The notes under the pieces were generated by a model. The model was given only the letters and a program-made list of their open reading frames with translations, was not told the origin of the DNA and searched no databases. The translations under genes were made by a program, and so were the position numbers. From positions 1-35,788 of the forward strand of contig JAMCZT010000010.1 of assembly GCA_023485445.1 (NCBI GenBank): 35,788 nucleotides of DNA, given 5' to 3'. Positions 6,087-14,979 of this stretch are shown one piece after another. Within the stretch, counting starts at the first letter, position 1, and the number at the start of each line of letters is the position of its first letter. Origin of the DNA: Patescibacteria group bacterium (lineage in GTDB: Bacteria > Patescibacteriota > Microgenomatia > Woykebacterales > 2-01-FULL-43-14).

Positions 6087-8639
6087 ATGGAAAGCCTGAC
6101 CAATAATTTTCCCTTGTGGACCAAAGAAAAAAGCGAAATATTTAAGCTTCTCCAAACTTCCGAAGAAGGCTTATCTGAAAAAGAAGCCAAACGAAGGCTA
6201 AAAGTTTACGGCCTAAATGAATTAGCAGTAAGAAGAAGATTCGACCTCTTTTTTGAGTTCATCTCCACTTTTTTGAACCCTTTGATCCTTCTACTAATCT
6301 TTGCTGGTTTAGTCTCCGCCTTTTTGGGAGAAGCCACTAATTTTGTTATTATCTTGGCCATTATTTTTATCAGTGGTGTCTTAAACTTTTATCAGCATTA
6401 TCAAGCCCAAAACGAGGCAGATAAACTAAAACAAAAAGTCCTTTTGACAACCGCCGTGCTTCGAGGGAACAATCAAAAAGAGGTTCCTTTTTCCCATATC
6501 GCCATTGGGGATATCGTCCTGCTCTCCGTTGGAGACATCGTCCCAGCAGATTGCCGAATTATTCACGCCAAAGATTTTTCTATTGACGAATCCACCCTCA
6601 CCGGAGAGTCGTACCCTGAGGAAAAATCAGCCGAAAGGATCGGTGAAGAACATCTCGAACTGACCAAAAGAAAGAACATCGCCTTCATGGGCACCCATGT
6701 CATTTCTGGAGAGGGAAGGGCAGTGGTTTTTGCCACGGGAAAACAAGCCGAATTTGGCCAACTTTCCAAAGAGATCCAAACTGCAAAACCGGAAACTTCC
6801 TTCGATAAAGGCCTAAACGAATTTGGTTTCCTTTTGATGCGTGGCGTTTTGCTCCTAACCCTTTTCGTTTTCTTAGCCAACGCAGCCTTAAAGCACGACA
6901 TCCTAAATTCGTTTCTTTTTGCCTTAGCCCTCGCCGTCGGCTTGACCCCCGAGCTTTTACCGGTCATCTTAACCATAAATTTAGCCAAAGGAGCGGCGAA
7001 GATGGCCAAAAAAGAAGTCATCGTCAAATACCTTCCGGCAATCCAAAATCTAGGAGGAATGGATATCTTATGCACAGACAAAACCGGAACATTAACCGAA
7101 GACAAAATAACAGTCCGTAGTTTTGAGGACATTAACGGGAGGGAAAACCAAGAAGTCCTCCAATATGGTTTACTAAACAGCCATTTCCAAGCGGGATTCA
7201 GGAATCCTCTCGACCATGCCTTACTTAAAAATAGGGGAAAAACCGTTTTTGGAGACTTTGAAAAGGTGGACGAAATTCCCTTTGATTTTGAAAGAAAAAG
7301 ACTTTCCGTAGTCTTAAAAAACAAGCAAAACGGCAGGCTTTTCCTGGTCACTAAAGGCTCTCTTCCCCGAACTATTCCGACCATGGACCGGTACCGAGAA
7401 GGGGAGAGGGTCGAGAAAATCTCGAAAGACTTCTTGGAAAAAGTTCAGAAAAAATATGAGCAATTTAGCTTAAGCGGCTTTCGGGTCGTGATCGTCGGGA
7501 TTAAAGAAATCGAAAAAAAGGACTCCTACGAAGTAGAAGACGAAAAAGATTTGGTTTTCCTAGGTTTCTTAACCTTTTTTGATCCGCCCCAAAAAGGAGT
7601 TTTAAAGACCGTTAATCAACTCAACCATTTGGGAATCAGCTTAAAGATCTTAACCGGAGACAACGAGCTGGTGACAAAAAGGCTCTGCGAAGAAATCAAA
7701 CTAGAGGTTAAAGGAATCATGACGGGAACAGAAGTCGACTCGCTCCATCCAACAGACCTAAAAGAAAGGGCGCTGGAAACTACTATTTTCGCCCGGCTAA
7801 CTCCCGAACAAAAGTCAAAGATCATCCAAGCGCTTAAAGAAACTGGTCATACAGTCGGTTATCTGGGAGACGGGATCAACGATGCTCCTCCGCTTAAAAG
7901 TTCCGATGTCGGAATTTCTGTTCATAACGGAAGCGACGTCGCCCGAGATGTCTCAGATATTATTTTGATGAAAAAAAGTTTGTCGGTTTTGCAAGAAGGA
8001 GTAATTGAAGGGAGAAAAACTTATGCTAACATTCTCAAGTATCTCATGATGGTCACTAGCTCCAATTTTGGCAATATGCTGACTGTCGCCGCAGCTTCTT
8101 TATTCTTGCCATTCTTGCCGATGCTACCAATCCAAATCCTTCTGGCCAACCTACTTTATGACATTTCCCAACTTGCCATTCCTACCGATAACGTCGACTT
8201 GGAAGCGGTGCAAACCCCCAGAAAGTGGGATAAATCTTTTATCAAGAAATTTATTCTCATTTTCGGTCCGATTAATTCATTAATGGATTTTTCGACATTT
8301 TTTATTCTCCTATACCTTTTGCACGCTTCGGTAAATTTATTCCAAACCGGCCTATTCCTCGAAAACCTAGCTACCCAAATTTTGATCATCTTTTCAATCC
8401 GAACGCATTTTGTGCCATTCTATAAAAGCCGGCCAAGTAAAATATTTTCATTAAGTATCTTCTCAATTGTCGCCATAGGCATGATTTTACCAAATTTAAG
8501 CTTTTTTTCATCCTATTTTTCCTTTGCCAAATTACCAAGCTCTTTCTTTCTTTTCCTTATCTTGATTATTCTTCTTTACTTTTTGGTAGTAGAAAAAACA
8601 AAATCCTGGTTTTATGGGCGGAATAAGTTACTTTCTTAA
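6087..8639 (+). CDS. mgtA: Magnesium-type P-type ATPase (MgtA-like)
   Basis: 850 residues, the normal size of P3B ATPases. The N-terminal cation ATPase domain is followed by LTGES at about 171-175 (A-domain), the MgtA-type helix 4 GLTPELLPVILTINLAKGA, the phosphorylation site DKTGTLTED near 331, and the hinge GDGINDAP near 594. NSHFQAGFRNPLDHALL in the nucleotide domain is also typical of the MgtA/MgtB group. The enzyme should import Mg2+ using ATP. The ATG follows a weak GGGAG 12 bases upstream. The second ATPase follows after 11 bases, so the two are probably one transcript. Confidence 0.92.
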   Translation: MESLTNNFPLWTKEKSEIFKLLQTSEEGLSEKEAKRRLKVYGLNELAVRRRFDLFFEFISTFLNPLILLLIFAGLVSAFLGEATNFVIILAIIFISGVLNFYQHYQAQNEADKLKQKVLLTTAVLRGNNQKEVPFSHIAIGDIVLLSVGDIVPADCRIIHAKDFSIDESTLTGESYPEEKSAERIGEEHLELTKRKNIAFMGTHVISGEGRAVVFATGKQAEFGQLSKEIQTAKPETSFDKGLNEFGFLLMRGVLLLTLFVFLANAALKHDILNSFLFALALAVGLTPELLPVILTINLAKGAAKMAKKEVIVKYLPAIQNLGGMDILCTDKTGTLTEDKITVRSFEDINGRENQEVLQYGLLNSHFQAGFRNPLDHALLKNRGKTVFGDFEKVDEIPFDFERKRLSVVLKNKQNGRLFLVTKGSLPRTIPTMDRYREGERVEKISKDFLEKVQKKYEQFSLSGFRVVIVGIKEIEKKDSYEVEDEKDLVFLGFLTFFDPPQKGVLKTVNQLNHLGISLKILTGDNELVTKRLCEEIKLEVKGIMTGTEVDSLHPTDLKERALETTIFARLTPEQKSKIIQALKETGHTVGYLGDGINDAPPLKSSDVGISVHNGSDVARDVSDIILMKKSLSVLQEGVIEGRKTYANILKYLMMVTSSNFGNMLTVAAASLFLPFLPMLPIQILLANLLYDISQLAIPTDNVDLEAVQTPRKWDKSFIKKFILIFGPINSLMDFSTFFILLYLLHASVNLFQTGLFLENLATQILIIFSIRTHFVPFYKSRPSKIFSLSIFSIVAIGMILPNLSFFSSYFSFAKLPSSFFLFLILIILLYFLVVEKTKSWFYGRNKLLS

Positions 8640-8650
8640 AAAGGAAACAA

Positions 8651-11260
8651 ATGGTTGATAAACTTAACTTAGACCTGCTTACTGGCTTATCTGAGGAAGA
8701 AGCGGCTAGAAGGTTCTCCGAAGAGGGGGCCAATGAAATCCCAGCTAACAGGGGAAGGGGTGTTTTTACAATCCTTGTTGACGTGGTCAAAGAACCCATG
8801 CTACTGCTTCTTCTTTCGGCAGGCCTGATTTATCTTTTACTAGGCGAAGCTAAAGATGCCTTAATGCTCTTTAGTTTCGTTTTTGTCGTTATCGGCATTA
8901 TTTTCTACCAAGAACGGAAGACTGAGCACGCTCTTGAAGCCCTACGTGAACTCTCCAGCCCGCGGGCCTTAGTCATCCGAAATGGCCAGCAAAAAAGAAT
9001 CGCCGGGCGCGAGGTGGTCCGAGAGGATATTTTAGTTCTCGCGGAGGGAGATCGAGTTCCAGCAGATGGGTTGATCCTAACCTGCGCAAATTTAACCATC
9101 GATGAGTCGCTTTTGACGGGAGAATCGGTTCCAGTCAGAAAGGCCATCTGGGATGGATCGGTAGAAACGAAAGCTCCTGGTGGAGACGATCTTCCTTTTG
9201 TCTATTCTGGAACCTTAGTTACCAGCGGACACGGAATTATCCAAATCAAAGCAATCGGAGGTAAAACGGAAATGGGCAAGATTGGCAAAGCCCTTCAGTC
9301 AGTTGAAGAAAAGGGAACTCTTTTGCAAAAAGAAACCTCCATCTTGATAAAAAATTTCGCCTTGGTCGGTCTATTCCTTTGCCTCCTAATCGTCATCGTC
9401 TACGGCCTCACTAGAGGAAATTGGCTGAATGGCTTGTTAGCGGGACTCACTTTGAGTATGGCCATGTTACCGGAGGAATTCTCCGTCGTCTTAGTCGTTT
9501 TCCTAACTCTAGGAGCTTGGCGAATTGCAAAAATGAATGTCCTGACCAGACGGTCTCCCGCCATCGAAACTCTTGGCGCTACCACGGTGCTTTGCGTCGA
9601 CAAAACCGGAACGCTTACCTTTAATCAAATGAGCTTGGAAAAAATGTTTTGCGAGGAAGATTTTTTTGATATAAGTAAAGAAACCAAGAAACTACCAGAA
9701 AAATTTCACACTCTTCTTGAATTTGGCTTGCTCGCCAGCCAAAAAGAACCTTACGACCCGATCGAAAAAGCTATCAAGTCGTCTCTCGATAAGCATCTAT
9801 CCGACACCGAACATGTTCACCATAATTGGAATCTTGTTTTGGAATACCCTCTTTCGAAAGAACTACTGGCTCTTTCCCACGTTTGGTCTTCTTCTAGTGA
9901 AAAAAGGTATGTTATCGCCGCCAAAGGAGCACCAGAAGCCATCGTTGACCTGTGCCATCTTCCTGAAAAGGAAAAAGAAGAAATTTTAAAACAGGTTCAT
10001 ACAATGGCGAAAGACGGGTTAAGGATTTTAGGCGTTTCACGCGCTTATTTTCTGGACGCTCAGCTCCCTAAAGGGCAACACGACTTTAAGTTTGAATTTT
10101 GCGGCTTGATCGGTTTTGCCGATCCAATCCGTCCAACAATTATGGCCTCCGTCAAAGAATGCCAAGAAGCGGGGATCAGGACGATCATGATTACAGGAGA
10201 TTACCGAGAAACCGCTTGCAGTGTCGCCAGGCAAATTGGCCTAAGAGAACCAAACCAATGCATCACTGGGCCGGAGCTTTCGGAAATGAGTGACTTGGAA
10301 TTGCGGGAGAGAATAAAACTGGTTAATGTTTTTGCCCGCGTCATCCCGGAGCAAAAACTCCGCCTAGTCAATGCCTTGAAGGAAAATGGTGAAATCGTTG
10401 CCATGACAGGTGACGGGGTAAACGACGCACCAGCCCTAAAATCTGCTCATATCGGAATTGCTATGGGTAAACGGGGGACGGACGTCGCTCGGGAAGCTTC
10501 TTCTCTTGTTATCTTGGATGATGACTTTTCTTCCATCGTGGCTGCAGTTAAACTCGGTCGAAGAATTTTTGATAACTTAAAAAAAGCCGTTTCCTATATT
10601 TTTGCGGTTCATATTCCCATCGCCGGGATGACCCTTATTCCCGTTTTATTTGACCTGCCGCTAGTCCTTTTGCCCGCGCACATTGCCTTCTTAGAGTTAA
10701 TCATCGACCCAGCCTGTTCAACTGTCTTTGAAGCCGAGCCGGAAGAGAGTAATGTTATGAAACGACCCCCACGAAATTTTGATGAACACCTACTGGCCAG
10801 AAAAACTTTGTTCGCAAGCCTTTTTCAAGGCTTGAGTGTCCTAGTTTTCTCGCTGGCTGTTTTCTTTATTATGCTAGGGGCAGGAAAGGTTGGAGAAGAA
10901 GCTCGCACAGCCACTTTTATCACCTTAGTTCTGGGCAACTTAGGATTAATCCTTACCAATCGCTCTTGGACCTTGCCGATTTATAAAACGTTTGCTTCTA
11001 AAAATACGGCACTGGCTTGGGTTCTAGGCGGAACCGCCCTTTTGTTAGCCTTCGTTCTCTATATCCCAGCCTTGCATAATCTTTTTCACTTTGGTGCGCT
11101 TTCCTCAGATGGAGTAATCCTTGGCCTAGTTGGAGGATTAGCCAGCCTATTCTGGCTTGATTTATTTAAAATTATTTCTACCTCACTGCCTTTCTCTCTC
11201 TCAAAAGCTTCTCCGTCATCTTCAAAAAGAGAGCCAATGGAGTGTGAAGGAGTTAATTAG
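8651..11260 (+). CDS. Cation-transporting P-type ATPase, P2-like
   Basis: 869 residues with LTGES near 155, DKTGTLTFNQ with the phosphorylated Asp near 317 and GDGVNDAP near 587. It belongs to the P2 (Ca2+/Na+ pump-like) group, but helix 4 reads MLPEEFSVVLVVFLTLG where Ca2+ pumps have a PEGL motif, and the helix 6 region reads FLELIIDPACS in place of the usual N..TD pattern. The transported ion is therefore uncertain. AAAGGAAAC before the ATG is the SD. It is the last gene before a strong bidirectional terminator. The pairing with an MgtA-type pump suggests ion homeostasis under limiting Mg2+ or ionic stress. Confidence 0.9.
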   Translation: MVDKLNLDLLTGLSEEEAARRFSEEGANEIPANRGRGVFTILVDVVKEPMLLLLLSAGLIYLLLGEAKDALMLFSFVFVVIGIIFYQERKTEHALEALRELSSPRALVIRNGQQKRIAGREVVREDILVLAEGDRVPADGLILTCANLTIDESLLTGESVPVRKAIWDGSVETKAPGGDDLPFVYSGTLVTSGHGIIQIKAIGGKTEMGKIGKALQSVEEKGTLLQKETSILIKNFALVGLFLCLLIVIVYGLTRGNWLNGLLAGLTLSMAMLPEEFSVVLVVFLTLGAWRIAKMNVLTRRSPAIETLGATTVLCVDKTGTLTFNQMSLEKMFCEEDFFDISKETKKLPEKFHTLLEFGLLASQKEPYDPIEKAIKSSLDKHLSDTEHVHHNWNLVLEYPLSKELLALSHVWSSSSEKRYVIAAKGAPEAIVDLCHLPEKEKEEILKQVHTMAKDGLRILGVSRAYFLDAQLPKGQHDFKFEFCGLIGFADPIRPTIMASVKECQEAGIRTIMITGDYRETACSVARQIGLREPNQCITGPELSEMSDLELRERIKLVNVFARVIPEQKLRLVNALKENGEIVAMTGDGVNDAPALKSAHIGIAMGKRGTDVAREASSLVILDDDFSSIVAAVKLGRRIFDNLKKAVSYIFAVHIPIAGMTLIPVLFDLPLVLLPAHIAFLELIIDPACSTVFEAEPEESNVMKRPPRNFDEHLLARKTLFASLFQGLSVLVFSLAVFFIMLGAGKVGEEARTATFITLVLGNLGLILTNRSWTLPIYKTFASKNTALAWVLGGTALLLAFVLYIPALHNLFHFGALSSDGVILGLVGGLASLFWLDLFKIISTSLPFSLSKASPSSSKREPMECEGVN

Positions 11261-11287
11261 ATAGTACTTGGACGATTTTGATTATTT

Positions 11288-11314
11288 AAAAAATACCGCT
11301 TCACGGTATTTTTT
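11288..11314. terminator. Bidirectional intrinsic terminator
   Basis: An 11-pair stem, A6TACCG at 11288-11298 with CGGTAT6 at 11304-11314, around a CTTCA loop. Both strands end in T-runs, so it serves the ATPase operon and the convergent sigma operon. Confidence 0.9.
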
Positions 11315-11340
11315 GCTAACCACCATTTTAACATTTTTTA

Positions 11341-12159
11341 TTAGTCTTCATGGGCTGAAGGGCTAGCGGATGGGGTAGAGGAAGGATTGTTATTTAGGAC
11401 AATCCTAAAGCCCTTCCTCATCTGGGCTACGTCTGAACGAATCTTGGTGAAGCCATTGCGAACATGGGCCAGGTCATTTTGCACCTGATCAAAAACCTCC
11501 TTAGGACTACTAGTCGAAACACTTACCCCTAAAACATTGGATTTATCTGTAGAAAGTTGGACGTTAATCGTCGAGAGTTGATTATTGATGTCATTAAGTA
11601 AAGCCTGAAGAGCAGTCACGTCCTTACCTTGAAATTTCAAGGAGTCGATCAAATCCTGTAACTTCGGAGTCAGTCCTTGTAATCTAGATAATAGGGCTTG
11701 AAGTCGATCAATAGTAATGATTAATCGTGTCTTAGGGGTCAAGACTTCATACACTCGATAGCTGCTAACTATTTGCTTCATGTCATTTCTCACGCCCTCA
11801 ATATTAGTCTCTTCGTCAATCTTGGATTTTAATCCATTTAAAGCGTTAATTACATTTTGGATGTCATTTTTCAAGGAAGACTTATCCGTTTCAGAAAGTT
11901 GCTTGTCTTCGTTGACTCGATCTATAAGCTTATTTAATTCTTCATTCCTCTTGCTGATCATTTTTTCGGCGACTTTCTTGAGACTCTCTAGATTATCGCC
12001 CTCTTTCTCAGCCGTGCGGCTTGCCTTGTTTTCCATTCCTTTGACATCTTGGATCAGACGTCCTAACCCCAAGTCATCCTTATTCTGGGCTAAGGTTAAA
12101 CTGGTACTTTGGAAAGTTAAGATCATCGCCAAAAGTGCTATTAGAAAATACTTTTTCAT
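11341..12159 (-). CDS. Secreted coiled-coil protein of the sigma operon
   Basis: 272 residues: a signal peptide ending near A24 (TLAQ), long amphipathic coiled-coil helices, the shared motif DMKQIVSSYRVYEVLTPK at about 129-146, and a Ser/Pro tail. It is a paralogue of the protein at 551-1354. AAGGAGGTG lies five bases before the ATG, inside the end of the upstream gene, and ATG and TGA overlap (ATGA), so it is coupled to the anti-sigma-like gene. As the last gene of an ECF sigma operon it is a likely extracytoplasmic partner or target of that pathway. No catalytic motif is seen. Confidence 0.85.
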   Translation of the reverse strand: MKKYFLIALLAMILTFQSTSLTLAQNKDDLGLGRLIQDVKGMENKASRTAEKEGDNLESLKKVAEKMISKRNEELNKLIDRVNEDKQLSETDKSSLKNDIQNVINALNGLKSKIDEETNIEGVRNDMKQIVSSYRVYEVLTPKTRLIITIDRLQALLSRLQGLTPKLQDLIDSLKFQGKDVTALQALLNDINNQLSTINVQLSTDKSNVLGVSVSTSSPKEVFDQVQNDLAHVRNGFTKIRSDVAQMRKGFRIVLNNNPSSTPSASPSAHED

Positions 12160-12791
12160 TTTTCACCTCCTTCATTTTCAGAAATAATTTTCATTTGATC
12201 TAGATCCTTCAAATCCTGATCCATTTGATTAAGTTCTTCAGCAATGCTATTGTCCGCTTTTTCTAAAACTTGGTTGGCATTTCCAGCGGTAATAGACTGG
12301 TTTGTTGGTTCCTTTTCGTTGCTAGGTTTAGCCAAAGCCGCCTGATCTTGGCTAGATTTTTCTCCAGAATTATCCTTTCCATGACTAAGGGCATTTGTCT
12401 GGTTTAGATCAGGAGTTTTTGAGCGAGTATTATAATAAATTGCCCCAGCGACAGTGCTCAAGGCCAAAACCATGGCCAAGCCAACCGGCAAAGCCATTTT
12501 TAAGGGCAAGTTTTTTAACATGCTGGCATTCCTCCATAAATTGATCGGATAAAAGGAAAAAATAGAATTCCTCTCTGAAGATAACTCGGTCATCCTCGTC
12601 AACGTCTTGTCAAAAGACATGGCCGAAGGAGAAAGTTTTTTTCCTTGGGTCGAAAGAATTTCGACCAAGGGAAGTAGTTCTAAAAGTTCTTCTTTATATT
12701 GCGGATAAAATTGCGCTATTCTTTCAGAAGAATTCCCCTGTTTTTTCAATTCAATTGATTTTTCAAAAACTGTTTCAAAATCTTCTTTCAT
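12156..12791 (-). CDS. Anti-sigma-like membrane protein (DUF5667-type)
   Basis: 211 residues from the ATG at 12791. A cytoplasmic domain of about 95 residues contains SSERIAQFYPQYKEELLELL, the pattern of the N-terminal domain in DUF5667-type proteins encoded beside ECF sigma factors. One membrane helix follows at about 99-120, then a polar outside region ending in IAEELNQMDQDLKDLD. This topology suits an anti-sigma factor that holds sigma at the membrane and senses outside through its tail. A TTG at 12818 overlapping the sigma stop (TTGA) is an alternative start with tighter coupling; neither start has a good SD. The anti-sigma role is inferred from context and topology. Confidence 0.8.
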   Translation of the reverse strand: MKEDFETVFEKSIELKKQGNSSERIAQFYPQYKEELLELLPLVEILSTQGKKLSPSAMSFDKTLTRMTELSSERNSIFSFYPINLWRNASMLKNLPLKMALPVGLAMVLALSTVAGAIYYNTRSKTPDLNQTNALSHGKDNSGEKSSQDQAALAKPSNEKEPTNQSITAGNANQVLEKADNSIAEELNQMDQDLKDLDQMKIISENEGGEK

Positions 12792-12814
12792 AACTTTTTT
12801 TAATTCTGGTATCC

Positions 12815-13390
12815 TCAAACTTTAGTGTCAAAAGACTCCACAGAATCAATTTCCTTTAAACGCTCCCTTAGCGCTTTCAAAGCTCGACATTGGATTTGTC
12901 TAATCGCTTCTTCACTTCTTCCGAGCATTTTTGCGATTTCGTTATTTGGCAATTCCTCGATAAATTTTAATATAACCACTTCCTGCTGCATGGTATTTAG
13001 TCCTTGAATCGCCTGGTGGATTATCCTACTTTTCTCATCCCTCTCTAATTCATCCTCTGGGTAATCTTCTTTACTCAGTATTTGGTCATCTAATGGCAAT
13101 TCCTTTTTCCGGCGCCAAAAATCAATTACCAAATTTCTAGCGACAATGAAAAGATAAGCTAAGAATTCTTGGCCGATATAATTAAATTTTTCGATTGATT
13201 GGTACGTTCTTAAAAAAACCGTCTCCGTCAAATCTTCCGCGTCTTCTTTTCTTCTTATTCGAAAGTAAACATAACGAAACACCGGCGCGTAATACCTTTG
13301 ATAAAGATATCCAAAAGCCTCCCTATCGCCCGCCCTCGCTTTTTGGATTAAAAGCCTCGGATCAATCTGATCAAATTGATTACCCATCAT
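12815..13390 (-). CDS. ECF-type RNA polymerase sigma factor
   Basis: About 191 residues with sigma region 2 (FGYLYQRYYAPVFRYVYFRI, DAEDLTETVFLRTY, then FLAYLFIVARNLVIDFWRR) and region 4 HTH (LNTMQQEVVILKFIEELPNN, EIAKMLGRSEEAIRQI). Region 3 is absent, as expected for ECF (group 4) factors. The start is uncertain between ATGs at 13390 and 13387; the frame is open to a TTG at 13414. A GGGAGG site lies 16 bases from the first ATG, too far for a normal SD. It heads an overlapping three-gene operon with a membrane protein and a secreted protein, the usual context for envelope-stress signalling. Confidence 0.92.
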   Translation of the reverse strand: MMGNQFDQIDPRLLIQKARAGDREAFGYLYQRYYAPVFRYVYFRIRRKEDAEDLTETVFLRTYQSIEKFNYIGQEFLAYLFIVARNLVIDFWRRKKELPLDDQILSKEDYPEDELERDEKSRIIHQAIQGLNTMQQEVVILKFIEELPNNEIAKMLGRSEEAIRQIQCRALKALRERLKEIDSVESFDTKV

Positions 13391-13415
13391 AAGGAATAAC
13401 GAAGTTCCTCCCAAT

Positions 13416-13445
13416 TTGTGACAATGAAATAAGTATTAGTATAAT
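13416..13445 (+). promoter_or_regulatory. Orphan rightward promoter-like sequence
   Basis: TTGTGA at 13416-13421, 18 bases, consensus TATAAT at 13440-13445. No rightward gene follows; a transcript would run antisense into the end of the MBL gene. A 12-codon frame starts at ATG 13458. Confidence 0.35.
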
Positions 13446-13492
13446 ACAAAAATCAAGATGAATGAGAGGTTGATTGGTGGTACCTTTAAAAG

Positions 13493-14125
13493 TTAACGGA
13501 AGGATCGATGGGCAAGAGTTTCTTTGGCAATAGTGCTAGAAATTCCATGGCCAGGATAAATCGTCGTTTCTGAAGGTAATTTAAGTAGTTTGAAAATTGA
13601 TTTAACCATTTCAGCTGGCTCGCTTCCAGGCAAATCTGTCCGGCCAACACTGCCCTCAGCAAAAAGAGTATCGCCGGAAAAAAGGCACTTATTTTCTGAT
13701 TCGTAGTAACATACACTGCCCGGAGAATGGCCTGGAGTATAAATTACCTCCAACTTAATTGTTCCAAATTCAATTTTGCCACTCTCTTTAACAAAAAAAT
13801 CTGGCTGGCCGATACTTATCTCCAGCTCAGGAAAATTACCTGCCCATTTCGACCAGTCCAGATTTAACTGAACTAAATCATCTTGACAAATCCCGATCTT
13901 TGCTCCAGTTGCTTTCTTAAGGGAACCTGTTGCTAAAATATGGTCTGGATGTCCGTGGGTCAAAAGAATATATTTCAACCTCGCTTGGTGTTTTTCCAGT
14001 TCTTCTAGGATAGATTCAACCCCACCTCCAGGATCGATCACTGCTGCATCACTTGAACTAATCAATAAGTATGGATGTTCCCTAATAGGACCAACCGTAA
14101 ATCGTTTTAAAATCAATTTCATCAT
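13493..14125 (-). CDS. Metallo-beta-lactamase-fold hydrolase (glyoxalase II-like)
   Basis: 210 residues. AAVIDPGGG is followed by the metal motif LLTHGHPDHI near 54-63, further ligands at YTPGHSPGSV and LFSGDTLF, and YPGHG near the end. The arrangement and SVGRTDLPG fit the glyoxalase II-like MBL-fold hydrolases that cut thioesters. Its ATG overlaps the TGA of the upstream Nudix gene, so the two are co-translated. The exact substrate cannot be read from sequence. Confidence 0.9.
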   Translation of the reverse strand: MMKLILKRFTVGPIREHPYLLISSSDAAVIDPGGGVESILEELEKHQARLKYILLTHGHPDHILATGSLKKATGAKIGICQDDLVQLNLDWSKWAGNFPELEISIGQPDFFVKESGKIEFGTIKLEVIYTPGHSPGSVCYYESENKCLFSGDTLFAEGSVGRTDLPGSEPAEMVKSIFKLLKLPSETTIYPGHGISSTIAKETLAHRSFR

Positions 14126-14637
14126 GATAACCCTAAACCCTCAAGAAACTCAAACTCCAGAAGTTTCTGATCTCGGTCAAACATAAAAGCAGCTTCGATG
14201 AAAGTACCACCTAATACCTTCGGCAACCAATGGATATCGTCAGACCACATCGATTCGAACGGAATCTCGGCAATATTGAACCATTTTGGGGCCATTTCCT
14301 CCGATTCAATCGGTTGACCCTCCCAACGATCCACTAGGTACACCATAACCTCTTGATTCCAATCGTTCTCGGGAGGAACTTCGGGAAACAAAAAGTGAAG
14401 GGTAGCGACTTTTTTAAGAGAGAGGGGAGTAATACCTATTTCTTCCTGGGCTTCCCGAATGGCCGCCTCTTTGATACTTTCATCACGTTTTAGCTTGCCA
14501 CCAACCCCATTCCATCGGCCTTGCCCGAAGCCTCTTTTTTTCATTGCTAAAAGAATTTGACCCTCGCGAACAATCAAGCAGAGGGTAGATTGCCGTAATG
14601 GTTTGGTTAAGCTTTTTCGGTATTCACAGAGTTTCAC
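14122..14637 (-). CDS. MTH1-like Nudix hydrolase (8-oxo-dGTPase type)
   Basis: 171 residues with KKRGFGQGRWNGVGGKLK leading into the Nudix box (DESIKEAAIREAQEEIGI). After the box, WFNIAEIPFESMWSDDIHWL closely follows the region of human MTH1 that lines the purine pocket, so the likely role is destruction of oxidised purine nucleoside triphosphates. The start is GTG at 14637; no SD precedes it, and TGGTAAAAT ends six bases upstream, giving a leaderless mRNA. It is coupled to the MBL hydrolase. Confidence 0.9.
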   Translation of the reverse strand: MKLCEYRKSLTKPLRQSTLCLIVREGQILLAMKKRGFGQGRWNGVGGKLKRDESIKEAAIREAQEEIGITPLSLKKVATLHFLFPEVPPENDWNQEVMVYLVDRWEGQPIESEEMAPKWFNIAEIPFESMWSDDIHWLPKVLGGTFIEAAFMFDRDQKLLEFEFLEGLGLS

Positions 14638-14643
14638 ACATTC

Positions 14644-14652
14644 ATTTTACCA
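14644..14652 (-). promoter_or_regulatory. Extended -10 promoter for the MTH1-like gene
   Basis: On the reverse strand TGGTAAAAT is an extended -10. The GTG start comes six bases after the hexamer, so the transcript should begin at or next to it. Confidence 0.55.
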
Positions 14653-14745
14653 AAGGCTGGAGAAAAAACGTAGAGTTAGCTTGCCTCTGTCATTTATCCT
14701 TTAGGTAACAGTCCCAACAAAACTTCATTGGTTAAAAATCCTTAA

Positions 14746-14979
14746 TTAAACAGATCGCATCGATTCATAAAGAGCGTGACTGTCGTTATAAGGAAAGGGC
14801 TCTCCCGAGGCGTAAAGTTTGCCCACATCGGTTGCCATTTCTTCAATTTCTTCATCGGTCGTTCGAAAGCCCACTCTAGCTCGGTTATTAAGATATTCCA
14901 GTAGTTCCCGCCAATTATTCGCGCCAGAGTTTTTTAAGGCCAGATCAACATCCATTTCGTCATATCTTCTAAAAGCCAT
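14746..14979 (-). CDS. Small hypothetical protein, 77 residues
   Basis: A soluble acidic protein (MAFRRYDEMDVDLALKNSGA at the start; TDEEIEEMATDVGKLYASGE in the middle). AAAGGAGG five bases before the ATG is a strong SD. It is downstream of the DUF2795 gene on the same strand and may be the last gene of that unit. No family recognised. Confidence 0.7.
   Translation of the reverse strand: MAFRRYDEMDVDLALKNSGANNWRELLEYLNNRARVGFRTTDEEIEEMATDVGKLYASGEPFPYNDSHALYESMRSV

Noticed and set aside
6563-7384. 273-codon leftward frame opposite the MgtA-type gene
   Set aside because: It lies wholly inside a strongly conserved ATPase, has no SD, and its composition is that of an antisense shadow.
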